Assembly (NCBI GenBank): GCA_023666265.1
Contig: JAMPCH010000001.1
Span: 23,808-87,807, forward strand
Length of the DNA: 64,000 nt
From: Roseburia sp.
GTDB lineage: Bacteria; Bacillota; Clostridia; Oscillospirales; Ruminococcaceae
Direction of reading: 5' to 3'
Shown: in pieces, positions 47,216 through 55,357 of the stretch
Layout: the number at the start of each line of letters is the position of its first letter
How positions within the stretch are numbered: position 1 is the stretch's first letter
Translations under genes and position numbers: made by a program
The notes under the pieces: model-generated
Database searches by the model: none
What the model saw: only the letters and a program-made list of their open reading frames with translations
Told to the model about the DNA's origin: nothing

Positions 47216-47244
47216 TTGAAAAATCCGAAAAAATGTGGTACAAT
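47216..47244 (+). promoter_or_regulatory. promoter of the acetyltransferase-trmO transcript
   Basis: TTGAAA at 47216-47221, 17-base spacer ending in TGG, TACAAT at 47239-47244 (extended -10). Confidence 0.75.
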
Positions 47245-47300
47245 AAAAACATATTTTTAACGATTTATGGCAGGACATCATGTCGGAGGGATCGCGCGTA

Positions 47301-47855
47301 ATGGAACTGAAATTGATCTCGGCGGAGGAGCGGAGGCTTCTTCGTCCGCTAAAGCGGCTGTATCTGAGCGCTTTCCCGCGCTGTGAGCGAAAGCCTTTCG
47401 GACTTCTCCTAAAAAATCGGCGGGAAGGGAAGGCGGAGATCCTCGCGGCTTTAGATGGGGAAGGAGAATTTTGCGGACTCGCGATCCTGCATTTTTCGGG
47501 CGATCTGGTGTTGCTCGCCTACTTCGCGGTCTCTCCGTCGGCGCGCGGGCGAGGGATCGGTTCGGGTCTTCTTCGCCTTCTCCTCTCCCGCTACGCCGAT
47601 CGGCGCTTTTTCCTTGAGATCGAGCGCGTGGATCTTGGGCGCGATCCCTCGGGGATCAAAGCGCGCCGAAAAAACTTTTACCTCCGAAACGGTATGGACG
47701 AAACGGGGCTGATCGTCCGTCTTTTTGGGGTCGAGCTGGAGATCTTATCCTATCGGTGCGCGGTCACGTTTGAGGAATATCGGGCGCTGTATCGGAGCGT
47801 TACGGGAAGGATCGTCGATAAGAACGTTTTACCGCTGGAAAGGACGACGCCGTGA
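47301..47855 (+). CDS. GNAT family N-acetyltransferase
   Basis: A 184-residue acetyl-CoA-dependent acetyltransferase of unknown substrate. The GNAT core is visible: beta-strand AYFAVSPSARGRGIGSGLLRLLL with the acetyl-CoA loop RGRGIG, and the later NFYLRNGMDETG strand-turn. ATG at 47301 has GGAGGG ten bases upstream. ATG at 47280, seven codons earlier, is an alternative. trmO overlaps its end by 4 bases. Confidence 0.85.
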   Translation: MELKLISAEERRLLRPLKRLYLSAFPRCERKPFGLLLKNRREGKAEILAALDGEGEFCGLAILHFSGDLVLLAYFAVSPSARGRGIGSGLLRLLLSRYADRRFFLEIERVDLGRDPSGIKARRKNFYLRNGMDETGLIVRLFGVELEILSYRCAVTFEEYRALYRSVTGRIVDKNVLPLERTTP

Positions 47856-48547
47856 CGGAATATTCCTTTAAGCCGATCGCGCGGGCACGAAGCGTTTTTC
47901 CCGATAAGTTCGGTATCCCGCGCCAAAGCGGGTTGATCGAGCTTTTTTCCGAGGTCGTATTTGAACCGGAGTATCGCGTACCCGAGGCGTTTCGCGGGAT
48001 CGAAGCGTATTCGCATCTATGGCTGATCTGGCTTTTTTCGGAGACGGCGCGGGACGAATGGTCACCGACGGTCCGTCCGCCGAGGCTCGGGGGGAATACG
48101 CGAATGGGGGTATTCGCGACGCGCTCGCCGTTTCGTCCGAATCCCGTGGGACTTTCGGCGGTGAGGCTCGTAAAAACGGAGATTACCGCCGGCGAAGGTC
48201 TCGTTTTGACGGTATCGGGCGCGGATCTCATGGACGGAACGCCGATCCTCGATATTAAGCCGTATCTCGCCTACGCCGACGCGTACCCCGAGGCGGTCGG
48301 CGGTTTCTCCGACCCGAGGACGGAGGAGCGGCTGACCGTCGAGTTTCCGCCGCATCTTTTAAAAATGATCCCCGAGGCGCTTCGCGGCGGACTGATCGAG
48401 ATCTTAGAACAAGACCCCCGCCCGGGGTATCAGGCTTCGGCTCGGCGTCTTTATCACCTTCGCTTTGATACGGCGGAGATCGATTTTAGGGTAGAGGGGA
48501 AGACGCTGATCGTGACGAAGGTAAGTGTCCCGCCGACACGCAGATGA
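47852..48547 (+). CDS. trmO: tRNA (N6-threonylcarbamoyladenosine(37)-N6)-methyltransferase TrmO
   Basis: SAM-dependent enzyme that methylates t6A37 in tRNA. The 231-residue protein has the TsaA/UPF0066 beta-barrel with FGIPRQSGL, EAYSHLWLIW, the signature TRSPFRPNPVGLSAV and DGTPILDIKPYLAYAD. A C-terminal extension (RRLYHLRFDTAEIDF) matches the longer TrmO form. The start is GTG at 47852, overlapping the stop of the acetyltransferase gene, with AAAGGA upstream. Confidence 0.92.
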   Translation: MTEYSFKPIARARSVFPDKFGIPRQSGLIELFSEVVFEPEYRVPEAFRGIEAYSHLWLIWLFSETARDEWSPTVRPPRLGGNTRMGVFATRSPFRPNPVGLSAVRLVKTEITAGEGLVLTVSGADLMDGTPILDIKPYLAYADAYPEAVGGFSDPRTEERLTVEFPPHLLKMIPEALRGGLIEILEQDPRPGYQASARRLYHLRFDTAEIDFRVEGKTLIVTKVSVPPTRR

Positions 48548-48576
48548 CGGCGGCACTTCACAAAAAGAAAGGTTAA

Positions 48577-48647
48577 AGTTTGAAAAATCGAAGATTTTTC
48601 AAACCCGTTGTTTGTGCCTCTAGAGGAAGGGAATGGTCATAAATATG
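48577..48647 (+). repeat. duplicated leader cassette, copy 2 (before the NYN gene)
   Basis: Matches 19888-19931 (43 of 44) and 19971-19996, with the intervening 39 bases of copy 1 reduced to one base. The perfect palindrome is at 48578-48589/48593-48604. The junction makes a new palindrome CCTCTAGAGG (48617-48626) next to the ribosome site. Confidence 0.85.
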
Positions 48648-49601
48648 GAAGAGATGAAAAATTACGCGCTTATGATCGACGCGGATAACGTCAGCGCGAA
48701 ATATGTCAAGATCATTTTTGACGAGCTAAGCTCCTATGGGACGGTCTCGATCCGAAGGATCTACGGGAACTGGGCGAAAAACTATGACTGGAACGAATCG
48801 GTATTACTCGAATACTCGATCCAGCCGATCCATCAATTTGACTATACAAAAGGAAAAAACGCGACCGATATGCTGATGGTGATCGACGCGATGGATCTTT
48901 TATACTCGGGGAATGTGGACGGCTTTTGTATCGTCACGAGCGACAGCGATTTCACAAAGCTCGCGATGCGGCTTCGCGAGGATCGTATGTATGTGATCGG
49001 TATGGGGGAGTCAAAAACACCCGCCGCGCTCGTAAAGGCTTGCGACCGTTTTGTCCACCTCGACCTGATCGCGGAGGAGGAATCGAAGCATACCCCGCCC
49101 GCCAAGCGTAAAAACGAGATCGCCGTGACCTCCGTCGAACAGATCGAGGAGGAGATCATCAGCTATATCAATTCAAGCGAAAGCGAGGAGGCGATCAGCC
49201 TCAGCAGCGTCGGCTCGCGCCTAAAGCAAAAATTTACGGATTTTGACGTTAGAAACTACGGCTATTCTCAGCTCAGCGTTTTTATTCGCGAAAAATGCGG
49301 GCGGCTAAAGCTCGAAAATAAAAAGAACGGCTATTGTGTATCGATCGGGACGGAGATCGATCTTGAGCTCGTTCGGCGGGAGATCGTCGAGATGATCGAG
49401 CGAAACGGCGGCGTGATCAGAAATCTTTCGGTCATTTACGAAGAGCTTCGGAAGGCGAACCGACATTTTAGCCTTAAAAATTACGGCTTTAGCCGAACCT
49501 CGAGCTTTTTACGAAGCTTCCCCGAACTGGATGTGTCGGAGAATACCGTATGTTTGAAAAAAGAAAAGCCCTCCGCGAAGTCGAAGCGCTCCTCGAAGTA
49601 A
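48645..49601 (+). CDS. NYN-domain ribonuclease-like protein with LOTUS/OST-HTH domains
   Basis: The N-terminal 150 residues form a PIN-like NYN domain: MIDADNVS near residue 8, a central D (NATDMLMVIDAMDLL) and VTSDSDFTKLAMRLRE. These acidic residues fit a metal-dependent nuclease of the LabA/DUF88 branch. Two winged-helix LOTUS (OST-HTH) repeats follow, near 180-235 (SRLKQKFTDFDVRNYGYSQLSVF) and 250-305 (ANRHFSLKNYGFSRTSSFL), likely RNA-binding. The start is taken as ATG 48645, since ATG 48633 abuts the ribosome site. Substrate unknown. Confidence 0.85.
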   Translation: MEEMKNYALMIDADNVSAKYVKIIFDELSSYGTVSIRRIYGNWAKNYDWNESVLLEYSIQPIHQFDYTKGKNATDMLMVIDAMDLLYSGNVDGFCIVTSDSDFTKLAMRLREDRMYVIGMGESKTPAALVKACDRFVHLDLIAEEESKHTPPAKRKNEIAVTSVEQIEEEIISYINSSESEEAISLSSVGSRLKQKFTDFDVRNYGYSQLSVFIREKCGRLKLENKKNGYCVSIGTEIDLELVRREIVEMIERNGGVIRNLSVIYEELRKANRHFSLKNYGFSRTSSFLRSFPELDVSENTVCLKKEKPSAKSKRSSK

Positions 49602-49634
49602 AAACATAAAAAGCGTAATTTTTTTAAAAAACGC

Positions 49635-49662
49635 TTGACAAACGAAAATTTTGTGATATAAT
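49635..49662 (+). promoter_or_regulatory. promoter of ylxM-ffh-rpsP-khpA
   Basis: TTGACA at 49635-49640, 16-base spacer ending in TGA, TATAAT at 49657-49662 (extended -10). An AAGCGT/ACGCTT hairpin overlaps its upstream edge and may end the previous transcript. Confidence 0.85.
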
Positions 49663-49705
49663 ACTACTGTAAACGAGAAAAGATTTACACCGTTGGTACG
49701 ATACA

Positions 49706-50044
49706 ATGCCTAAAAATCTCGGATATATTTTATTATTTGATATTTACGGGTCGCTTTTGACCCAAAAACAGCGGGAAACGCTCGAGTTGTATTATAACGA
49801 CGACCTCTCTCTCGGGGAGATCTCCGAGGAGTCGGGGATCACGCGTCAGGGCGTTATGAACTGCGTTAAGATCAGTGAGAGACGGCTGGCGGAGCTTGAG
49901 GAACAGCTCGGCTTGGCGGCGCGTTTTTCGGAGCTTGGGAAGCTGATCGGGGCGCTGGAAGAAAGGCTGGACGGATCGGGACTTTCGGAGGAGGAGAGGA
50001 CGGAGATATTCCGCCTGATCCGAGAGATAAAGGAAAAGCTTTAG
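49706..50044 (+). CDS. ylxM: YlxM family helix-turn-helix protein
   Basis: Small sigma-like HTH protein usually linked to ffh, thought to modulate signal recognition particle assembly. The 112-residue protein has the YGSLLTQKQRETLELYYNDDLSLGEI region followed by SGITRQGVMNCVKISERRL, then a helical tail. ffh follows 21 bases later. The ribosome site is weak. The partner role is from the family, not seen here. Confidence 0.9.
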   Translation: MPKNLGYILLFDIYGSLLTQKQRETLELYYNDDLSLGEISEESGITRQGVMNCVKISERRLAELEEQLGLAARFSELGKLIGALEERLDGSGLSEEERTEIFRLIREIKEKL

Positions 50045-50065
50045 AATTGAAGGGAGGGAGCGTTC

Positions 50066-51421
50066 ATGGCGTTTGAGGGATTATCCGAGAAGCTCGGGAA
50101 AGTGTTTAAAACGCTGAAGGGTTACGGAAAGCTGAACGAAAAGACCGTAAACGAGGCGATGCGCGAGGTAAAAATGGCGCTCCTCGAGGCGGACGTAAGC
50201 TATAAGGTCGTAAAGGATTTTATCAAAACGGTTTCCGAGCGGGCGATCGGGGCGGAGGTCATGGAAAGTCTTACCCCTGCGCAGCAGGTCATCGACATCG
50301 TTCACGAGGAGCTGTGTAAGCTGATGGGTGAGACGAACGTCCGTTTAAGCTTCCCGTCTAAGCCGCCGTGCGTCATTATGATGTGCGGGTTACAGGGCGC
50401 GGGTAAAACAACCCACGCCGCGAAGCTCGCCAAATATCTGAAAAGTCAGAACCGTCGCCCGATGCTCGTCGCTTGTGACATTTATCGTCCCGCGGCGATC
50501 GACCAGTTAAAGATCGTCGGGGAAAGAGCGGGCGTAAAGGTCTTTGAAATGGGTCGGGAGGATCCCGTTCGGATCGCGCGGGAGAGCGTTAAATACGCGA
50601 AGGATAACGGCTTTGACGTCGTCCTTCTCGATACGGCGGGTCGTCTTCATATCGACGAGACGTTGATGAACGAGCTGAAGGAGATCGAGCGCGAGGTCAC
50701 CCCGAACGAGATCCTTTTGGTCGTGGATTCCATGACGGGTCAGGACGCCGTAAACGTCGCGAAAAGCTTTAACGAGGCGCTCGAAATTTCCGGTGTGGTA
50801 TTAACGAAGCTCGACGGTGACACGCGCGGTGGCGCGGCGCTCTCGGTTCTCGCGGTAACGGGGAAGCCGATCAAATTCGCGGGGACGGGCGAAAAGATCG
50901 ACGATCTCGAACCCTTTCACCCCGACAGAATGGCGAACCGTATCCTCGGAATGGGCGACGTCCTCTCGCTGATCGAAAAAGCGAAGGACAGCTTTGACGA
51001 AAAAGAAGCGGAAAAGCTTGCCCGAAAGATGCAACAAAATAAATTTGATATGAACGATCTTTTGAGCCAGTTTGAACAGATCGAAAAAATGGGCAGTATC
51101 AGCTCGATCCTAAATATGATCCCGGGGATCAGCGGGAAGGTCAAGGAGGAGGACATCGACGAGCGTAAAATGCCGCGTACAAAGGCGATCATTCTCTCGA
51201 TGACCAAAAAAGAGCGCGAGCGCCCCTCGCTGATCGACGCGAAGCGAAAGCGGCGGATCGCCGCGGGGAGCGGAACGAGGGTCGAGGACGTAAACAATCT
51301 TTTAAAACAGTTCGATATGATGCAAAAAATGATGAAGCAGCTCGGCGGAAAGGGCGGAAAAAAGCGTATCCCGAAAAATCTCTTGAGAGGGCTCGGCGGT
51401 ATGGACGGCTTCACGATGTAG
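50066..51421 (+). CDS. ffh: signal recognition particle protein Ffh
   Basis: SRP GTPase that targets membrane and secreted proteins, 451 residues. NG domain: GLQGAGKTTHAAKLA (G1) near residue 107, DIYRPAAIDQL, DTAGRL, TKLDGDTRGGAAL and the closing GTGEK. The C-terminal M domain carries the methionine-rich stretch and the RNA-binding GSGTRVEDVNNLLKQF. Ribosome site GGAGGGAG. ftsY is not adjacent. Confidence 0.97.
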   Translation: MAFEGLSEKLGKVFKTLKGYGKLNEKTVNEAMREVKMALLEADVSYKVVKDFIKTVSERAIGAEVMESLTPAQQVIDIVHEELCKLMGETNVRLSFPSKPPCVIMMCGLQGAGKTTHAAKLAKYLKSQNRRPMLVACDIYRPAAIDQLKIVGERAGVKVFEMGREDPVRIARESVKYAKDNGFDVVLLDTAGRLHIDETLMNELKEIEREVTPNEILLVVDSMTGQDAVNVAKSFNEALEISGVVLTKLDGDTRGGAALSVLAVTGKPIKFAGTGEKIDDLEPFHPDRMANRILGMGDVLSLIEKAKDSFDEKEAEKLARKMQQNKFDMNDLLSQFEQIEKMGSISSILNMIPGISGKVKEEDIDERKMPRTKAIILSMTKKERERPSLIDAKRKRRIAAGSGTRVEDVNNLLKQFDMMQKMMKQLGGKGGKKRIPKNLLRGLGGMDGFTM

Positions 51422-51485
51422 CTTTGGGTATTCCCGCAGAAATTGCGATATACAATACAGTATTTGACCGATGGAGGTGAAAGAA

Positions 51486-51722
51486 ATGGCGGTTAAAATC
51501 AGACTCAGAAGAATGGGCGCGAAAAAAGCTCCTTTTTACAGAGTGGTCGTTGCGGACTCGCGTTATCCGAGAGACGGGCGCTTTATCGAGGAGATCGGTT
51601 ATTACGATCCCACGAAAGAGCCGGCGGTCATAAAGATCGACGCCGAAAAGGCGGAGAAATGGATCAAAAACGGCGCTCAGCCGACGGACACGGTTAAAAA
51701 GCTTTTAAAGAAAAACGGTTAA
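51486..51722 (+). CDS. rpsP: 30S ribosomal protein S16
   Basis: A 78-residue ribosomal protein starting [19 protein letters not shown], with the conserved [21 protein letters not shown]. The ATG at 51486 has GGAGGTG upstream; an ATG five codons earlier lies before it. It follows ffh as in many Firmicutes. Confidence 0.97.
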   Translation: MAVKIRLRRMGAKKAPFYRVVVADSRYPRDGRFIEEIGYYDPTKEPAVIKIDAEKAEKWIKNGAQPTDTVKKLLKKNG

Positions 51723-51797
51723 AATGAGGAAAAGCTTTCGAAAAAGCATGCGGCTTTTTCGGCGCGATACTTCCGAAACGGGAGGAGTAGTCATACG

Positions 51798-52031
51798 ATG
51801 AAGGAACTATTATACGCGATGGTAGGCGAGCTTGTCGAGGACGAATCGTCGGTCGAGGTCACGGTCGACGAGCCGAAGGAAGACGGGACGATCGTTTACC
51901 ACCTTCATGTTGCCCCGAACGACATGGGCAGGGTCATCGGCAAGCAGGGGAGGATTGCGAAGGCGATCCGTACCATTATGCGTGCCGGCGCTGTTCGTCA
52001 CAACGAAAAGGTCATGGTAGAAATTGACTGA
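51798..52031 (+). CDS. khpA: KH-domain RNA-binding protein KhpA
   Basis: Small RNA-binding protein (YlqC), 77 residues, that with KhpB (Jag) affects cell elongation and RNA stability. The KH motif with the GxxG loop is seen in MGRVIGKQGRIAKAIRTIM. It lies 75 bases after rpsP, ribosome site GGAGG. The genes rimM, trmD and rplS, which normally follow, are absent; a terminator closes the operon. Confidence 0.94.
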   Translation: MKELLYAMVGELVEDESSVEVTVDEPKEDGTIVYHLHVAPNDMGRVIGKQGRIAKAIRTIMRAGAVRHNEKVMVEID

Positions 52032-52037
52032 ACACCG

Positions 52038-52072
52038 AAAACCGCTTCGCAGGATCTTGCGGAACGGTTTTT
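52038..52072 (+). terminator. intrinsic terminator after khpA
   Basis: AAAACCG 52038-52044 pairs with CGGTTTT 52065-52071, with an inner GCA/TGC helix and T-run, 6 bases after the stop. Confidence 0.85.
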
Positions 52073-52110
52073 GTATATAGTGGAAGGGACAAACAAGAAA
52101 GGAAATTTAT

Positions 52111-53028
52111 ATGAAAAGATCTTTGAGAATTTTTACCGCGCTGTCGGCGGCGGTCGTGCTTCTTTCGGGGTGTGGCGGATCGAGCGATAAAGCGCCGAAT
52201 CCGGCGGCGCTCGAACGCGTCGCCGCGCTCGCGGACGAAGCGGCGGATCGGGTAGGCGACGGATTCGTCTATACCGAGGCTAAAGACGGCTTCACGGGAA
52301 ATACGGGCGAGGTTGCTTTAAACGAGGGCGATCTTTACGCCCTGATTCGTGTGAAGGATCACGGCGATATAAAGATCAAGCTTTTTCCCGAGGCGGCGCC
52401 TTACGGTGTCCAAAATTTTATTGAGCTCGCCGAGAGCGGCTACTTCACTAATAAAAGCATCCATCGGATCATCGGCGATTTTATGATCCAGGGCGGCTCG
52501 CTGAATGGGGACGGTACGGGCGGTACGTCGGCGGACGGCGGCGAATTTTACTGCGAGATCAACTCCGCCATGCGTCATTTTTACGGCGCGCTTTGTTACG
52601 CGAACGCGGGCGGACGGAACACCTGTCAATTTTATATCGTCAACAATAAAACGCCTCAAACGGTGAATGATGAGACCTACGCGTCCATGGCGACGGATTA
52701 TCTTGATCTAAAAAATCAGTTTGAGGAGCTTCGCGATACCTACGACCCGAGTAGCTATGAATACGCTTATCTCAACGCGCAGGCGCAAAGCTGTTATACC
52801 TCGGTAGACGGTTATACGTTTTTACAAGGGAAGGACGCGGACGGGCGCGTTTCCGCGAAATACGCCGATGTAGGCGGAACGCCGCATTTAGACGGCTCTT
52901 ATACCGTATTCGGTCAGACGGTCGAGGGGTTCGCCGTGATCGACGCGATCTCGGCGGTCGAAACGGACGCGGACGACGCGCCTTTAAAAGAGATCCTGAT
53001 CTCCTCGGTGACGATCCATTCCGCCTGA
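52111..53028 (+). CDS. lipoprotein cyclophilin-type peptidyl-prolyl isomerase
   Basis: Probable exported protein-folding factor. The 305-residue protein begins with a lipoprotein signal (hydrophobic residues 7-18, lipobox LLSGC, Cys near 21). The cyclophilin core has VQNFIELAESGYF, SIHRIIGDFMIQGG with the catalytic Arg, and FYIVNN. An insert of about 80 residues (from ATDYLDLKNQ to SVDGYTFLQGK) lies before the closing strand (YTVFGQTVEGFAVIDAI). Such inserts occur in clostridial secreted cyclophilins. Confidence 0.88.
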   Translation: MKRSLRIFTALSAAVVLLSGCGGSSDKAPNPAALERVAALADEAADRVGDGFVYTEAKDGFTGNTGEVALNEGDLYALIRVKDHGDIKIKLFPEAAPYGVQNFIELAESGYFTNKSIHRIIGDFMIQGGSLNGDGTGGTSADGGEFYCEINSAMRHFYGALCYANAGGRNTCQFYIVNNKTPQTVNDETYASMATDYLDLKNQFEELRDTYDPSSYEYAYLNAQAQSCYTSVDGYTFLQGKDADGRVSAKYADVGGTPHLDGSYTVFGQTVEGFAVIDAISAVETDADDAPLKEILISSVTIHSA

Positions 53029-53074
53029 ACGGACGGAAGTCGGAGAAAATTTCCGTATTCTGTTGGAAAGGGGC

Positions 53075-53103
53075 TTGAAACTTTCCAGCGAATCATGTAT
53101 AAT
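53075..53103 (+). promoter_or_regulatory. promoter before the AAA+ gene, with overlapping inverted repeat
   Basis: TTGAAA at 53075-53080, 17-base spacer, TATAAT at 53098-53103. The inverted repeat TGGAAAG 53064-53070 / CTTTCCA 53081-53087 flanks the -35 hexamer and could be an operator. Confidence 0.75.
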
Positions 53104-53188
53104 AAGAAAGGTGTTTTTATATAGCCGCGACCGATCTGATCCGATCGGCGGCTCGGCTATGTGACGAGGAAACGATTTCGGAGGGCGT

Positions 53189-54382
53189 ATGGAGGATCTG
53201 ACGGCGGCGGTCGCCCTGCTTTGCTGTAAAAAATATCGCGAGGACGGGGTCGTAAGGGCTTTTTGTGATATTTACGGAGACGACCGCGAAAGGGCGCTTC
53301 GCGGCTATGCCTCGGTATGCGAGGCGCTGATGACGGGTGGAGAAACGCTGAGCGGATATTTCTTTCGGCTCGCGGTCGACGCGGATCGTTCGCTTTTAAA
53401 GCGAGCTATGAACGCTCCCGCCTCCGCGCTTCGGAGCGCGGTCGAGAACGATCTTTCCGTTTTATCTGAGCTTTCGCGTTTATCCTCGGAAGAGGTGATC
53501 GCTTACCTTCGGAAGCGGTTTGCGCTGTCCGATCAAGTGCGCTTTCCCGTCTATGCCGTCGGAGAAACGCCGCTTACGCCGGAAAACGTTTTCGCCTATA
53601 CAGAGCGCTTCGGGAATACGGTATTTGAAAAATATAAGGCTTTTTGTCTGACGGGCGGCGAGCTTGAGCCGGTCGAGGGATTTGATCCAATCCGCCTTTA
53701 TGATCTTAAAAATTATAATACTCAGCGCGGTAAGGTGATTGACAACACGCTATGCTTCTTAAACGGGAAAAAAGCGCAGAATGTATTACTTTACGGCGAT
53801 CGTGGGACGGGGAAATCCAGCACGGTAAAAGCGCTCGTGAACGAGTACCCGACGCTTAGGATCGTCCAGATCCCCAAAAAGGAATTGCTCGGGATCGAGC
53901 GACTTTATGCGATTTTAAAAGAGCTTCCGCTGAGATTTATCCTGTTCCTTGACGATCTGACCTTTTCCGACGGGGACGAGAGCTACGGCTTTTTAAAGCA
54001 GGTGTTGGAGGGTTCGGTGATCCCGATGCCGCCGAATTGTCTGATCTACGCGACGACGAACCGCCGCCATATTTTAAAGGAGACCGTCTCGGAGCGAAAC
54101 GGCGACGAGCTTCACGCGGCGGACGCGCGGGACGAGAATATGTCTTTAGCGGATCGGTTCGGGCTTTATATTACCTTTGTCTCTCCCGCGAAGGGGGAAT
54201 ATCTCGATATTGTCCGCCAGATCGCGGAGGATCGGGGGATTATCGTACCGAGGGAGGAGCTCGAGCGTTTGGCGGAGCGATTCGCGCTGAAAAAATGCGG
54301 ACGTTCGCCGCGTACCGCGAAACAGTTCGTGGATATTTTAGAAGCAAGAATGGATTTGAAGCTGAATTATGACGAGATCTAA
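53189..54382 (+). CDS. DUF815 family AAA+ ATPase
   Basis: The 397-residue protein matches the DUF815 pattern: an N-terminal helical region of about 150 residues, then an AAA+ core with Walker A YGDRGTGKSS near 205 and Walker B FILFLDDLTF near 255. Sensor-1 is YATTNRRH near 290, with an arginine-finger region NMSLADRFGLYITF. Its cellular role is not established. The start has GGAGGG upstream. The next gene overlaps its 3' end by 14 bases, so they are coupled. Confidence 0.88.
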   Translation: MEDLTAAVALLCCKKYREDGVVRAFCDIYGDDRERALRGYASVCEALMTGGETLSGYFFRLAVDADRSLLKRAMNAPASALRSAVENDLSVLSELSRLSSEEVIAYLRKRFALSDQVRFPVYAVGETPLTPENVFAYTERFGNTVFEKYKAFCLTGGELEPVEGFDPIRLYDLKNYNTQRGKVIDNTLCFLNGKKAQNVLLYGDRGTGKSSTVKALVNEYPTLRIVQIPKKELLGIERLYAILKELPLRFILFLDDLTFSDGDESYGFLKQVLEGSVIPMPPNCLIYATTNRRHILKETVSERNGDELHAADARDENMSLADRFGLYITFVSPAKGEYLDIVRQIAEDRGIIVPREELERLAERFALKKCGRSPRTAKQFVDILEARMDLKLNYDEI

Positions 54383-55325
54383 TCAATTTTTGACGTGGCT
54401 GCTCGCGGTCATATTGCTCTTTTTGAGCGGTTGTGACGCGGCGGAGCTATCGACCGAGACGGAGGAGCTGATCCCGGTGATCGCGGAGCTTCCCGTCGAG
54501 GCGGAGCCTCAGCCCTATCCCGTGACCGTCAACGACGTAAGGATCAAGGCTTCGCCGAAACGGGTCGTAAGCCTTTCGCCGTCGTTGACCGAGATCCTGT
54601 ACGAAATGGGATACGGGGAAACCTTGGTCGGGCGGGGGAGTTATTGCGATCACCCGTCGGAGATTTCTGCGCTTCCCGACATCGGACGCCCCGCGAAGCC
54701 GGATTATGACGCGATCCTTTCGCTTTCGCCCGAGCTTTTGTTTACAGCGACGGCGATCCCCGTGAAGGATCAATACCGTCTCGAGGAGGGCGGCGTTCGG
54801 GTTGTTTACCTCCCTTATCCTCGCTCCGTTGAGGAATTTGAAAAAATTTATCGGGCGGTCGGGCTGATCTATGAGGGACTGTTTGAGGGAGAAGAAAAGG
54901 GGTCGGAGTGCTTCTCCGCGCTACGAGCTCTTTTTGAGGGTTCGGATCGTTTTTCGCTCGGGAGCTTCCTTTATATCACGGAAGGGTTGTCCGTCGCGAC
55001 GGGCGATACCTTTGAGAGCTCGGTCTTATCCCGCTTTGGGACGAACGTCGCGGCGGAGGGGGAAAATTACGATTTCCCAAAAGAGACCCTATCCGAGCTT
55101 CAGCCCGATATGATCCTTTTAAATAGCAGCTATACCGTCGACGACCTGCTTTCCGACGAGGTTTACGCCTCGCTCGAGGCGGTACAAAACGGGCGGGTCT
55201 ATCCGATCGACAATACCTATTTTGAGCGTCCTTCGGCGCGTCTCGGCGAGCTGATCCGACGCTTGGGGGAGGCGCTCGGCGAAGCCGAGGAAGCCGAGCG
55301 CGCGGGCGAATCTTCCGCCGAATGA
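54369..55325 (+). CDS. ABC transporter substrate-binding lipoprotein (BtuF/FecB type)
   Basis: A 318-residue class III binding protein. The N-terminal lipoprotein signal ends in LFLSGC (Cys near 22). The periplasmic-binding domain starts with PKRVVSLSPSLTEILYEMG and continues YCDHPSEISALPDIG, PDYDAILSLSPELLF and a helical backbone to the C-terminus. The ligand may be cobalamin, haem or a siderophore; no permease or ATPase gene is adjacent. It lies directly before the rnf genes and may be cotranscribed with them. Confidence 0.85.
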   Translation: MTRSNQFLTWLLAVILLFLSGCDAAELSTETEELIPVIAELPVEAEPQPYPVTVNDVRIKASPKRVVSLSPSLTEILYEMGYGETLVGRGSYCDHPSEISALPDIGRPAKPDYDAILSLSPELLFTATAIPVKDQYRLEEGGVRVVYLPYPRSVEEFEKIYRAVGLIYEGLFEGEEKGSECFSALRALFEGSDRFSLGSFLYITEGLSVATGDTFESSVLSRFGTNVAAEGENYDFPKETLSELQPDMILLNSSYTVDDLLSDEVYASLEAVQNGRVYPIDNTYFERPSARLGELIRRLGEALGEAEEAERAGESSAE

Positions 55326-55357
55326 TCCGATCTTATCGCATAGAAAGGAATCTGATT

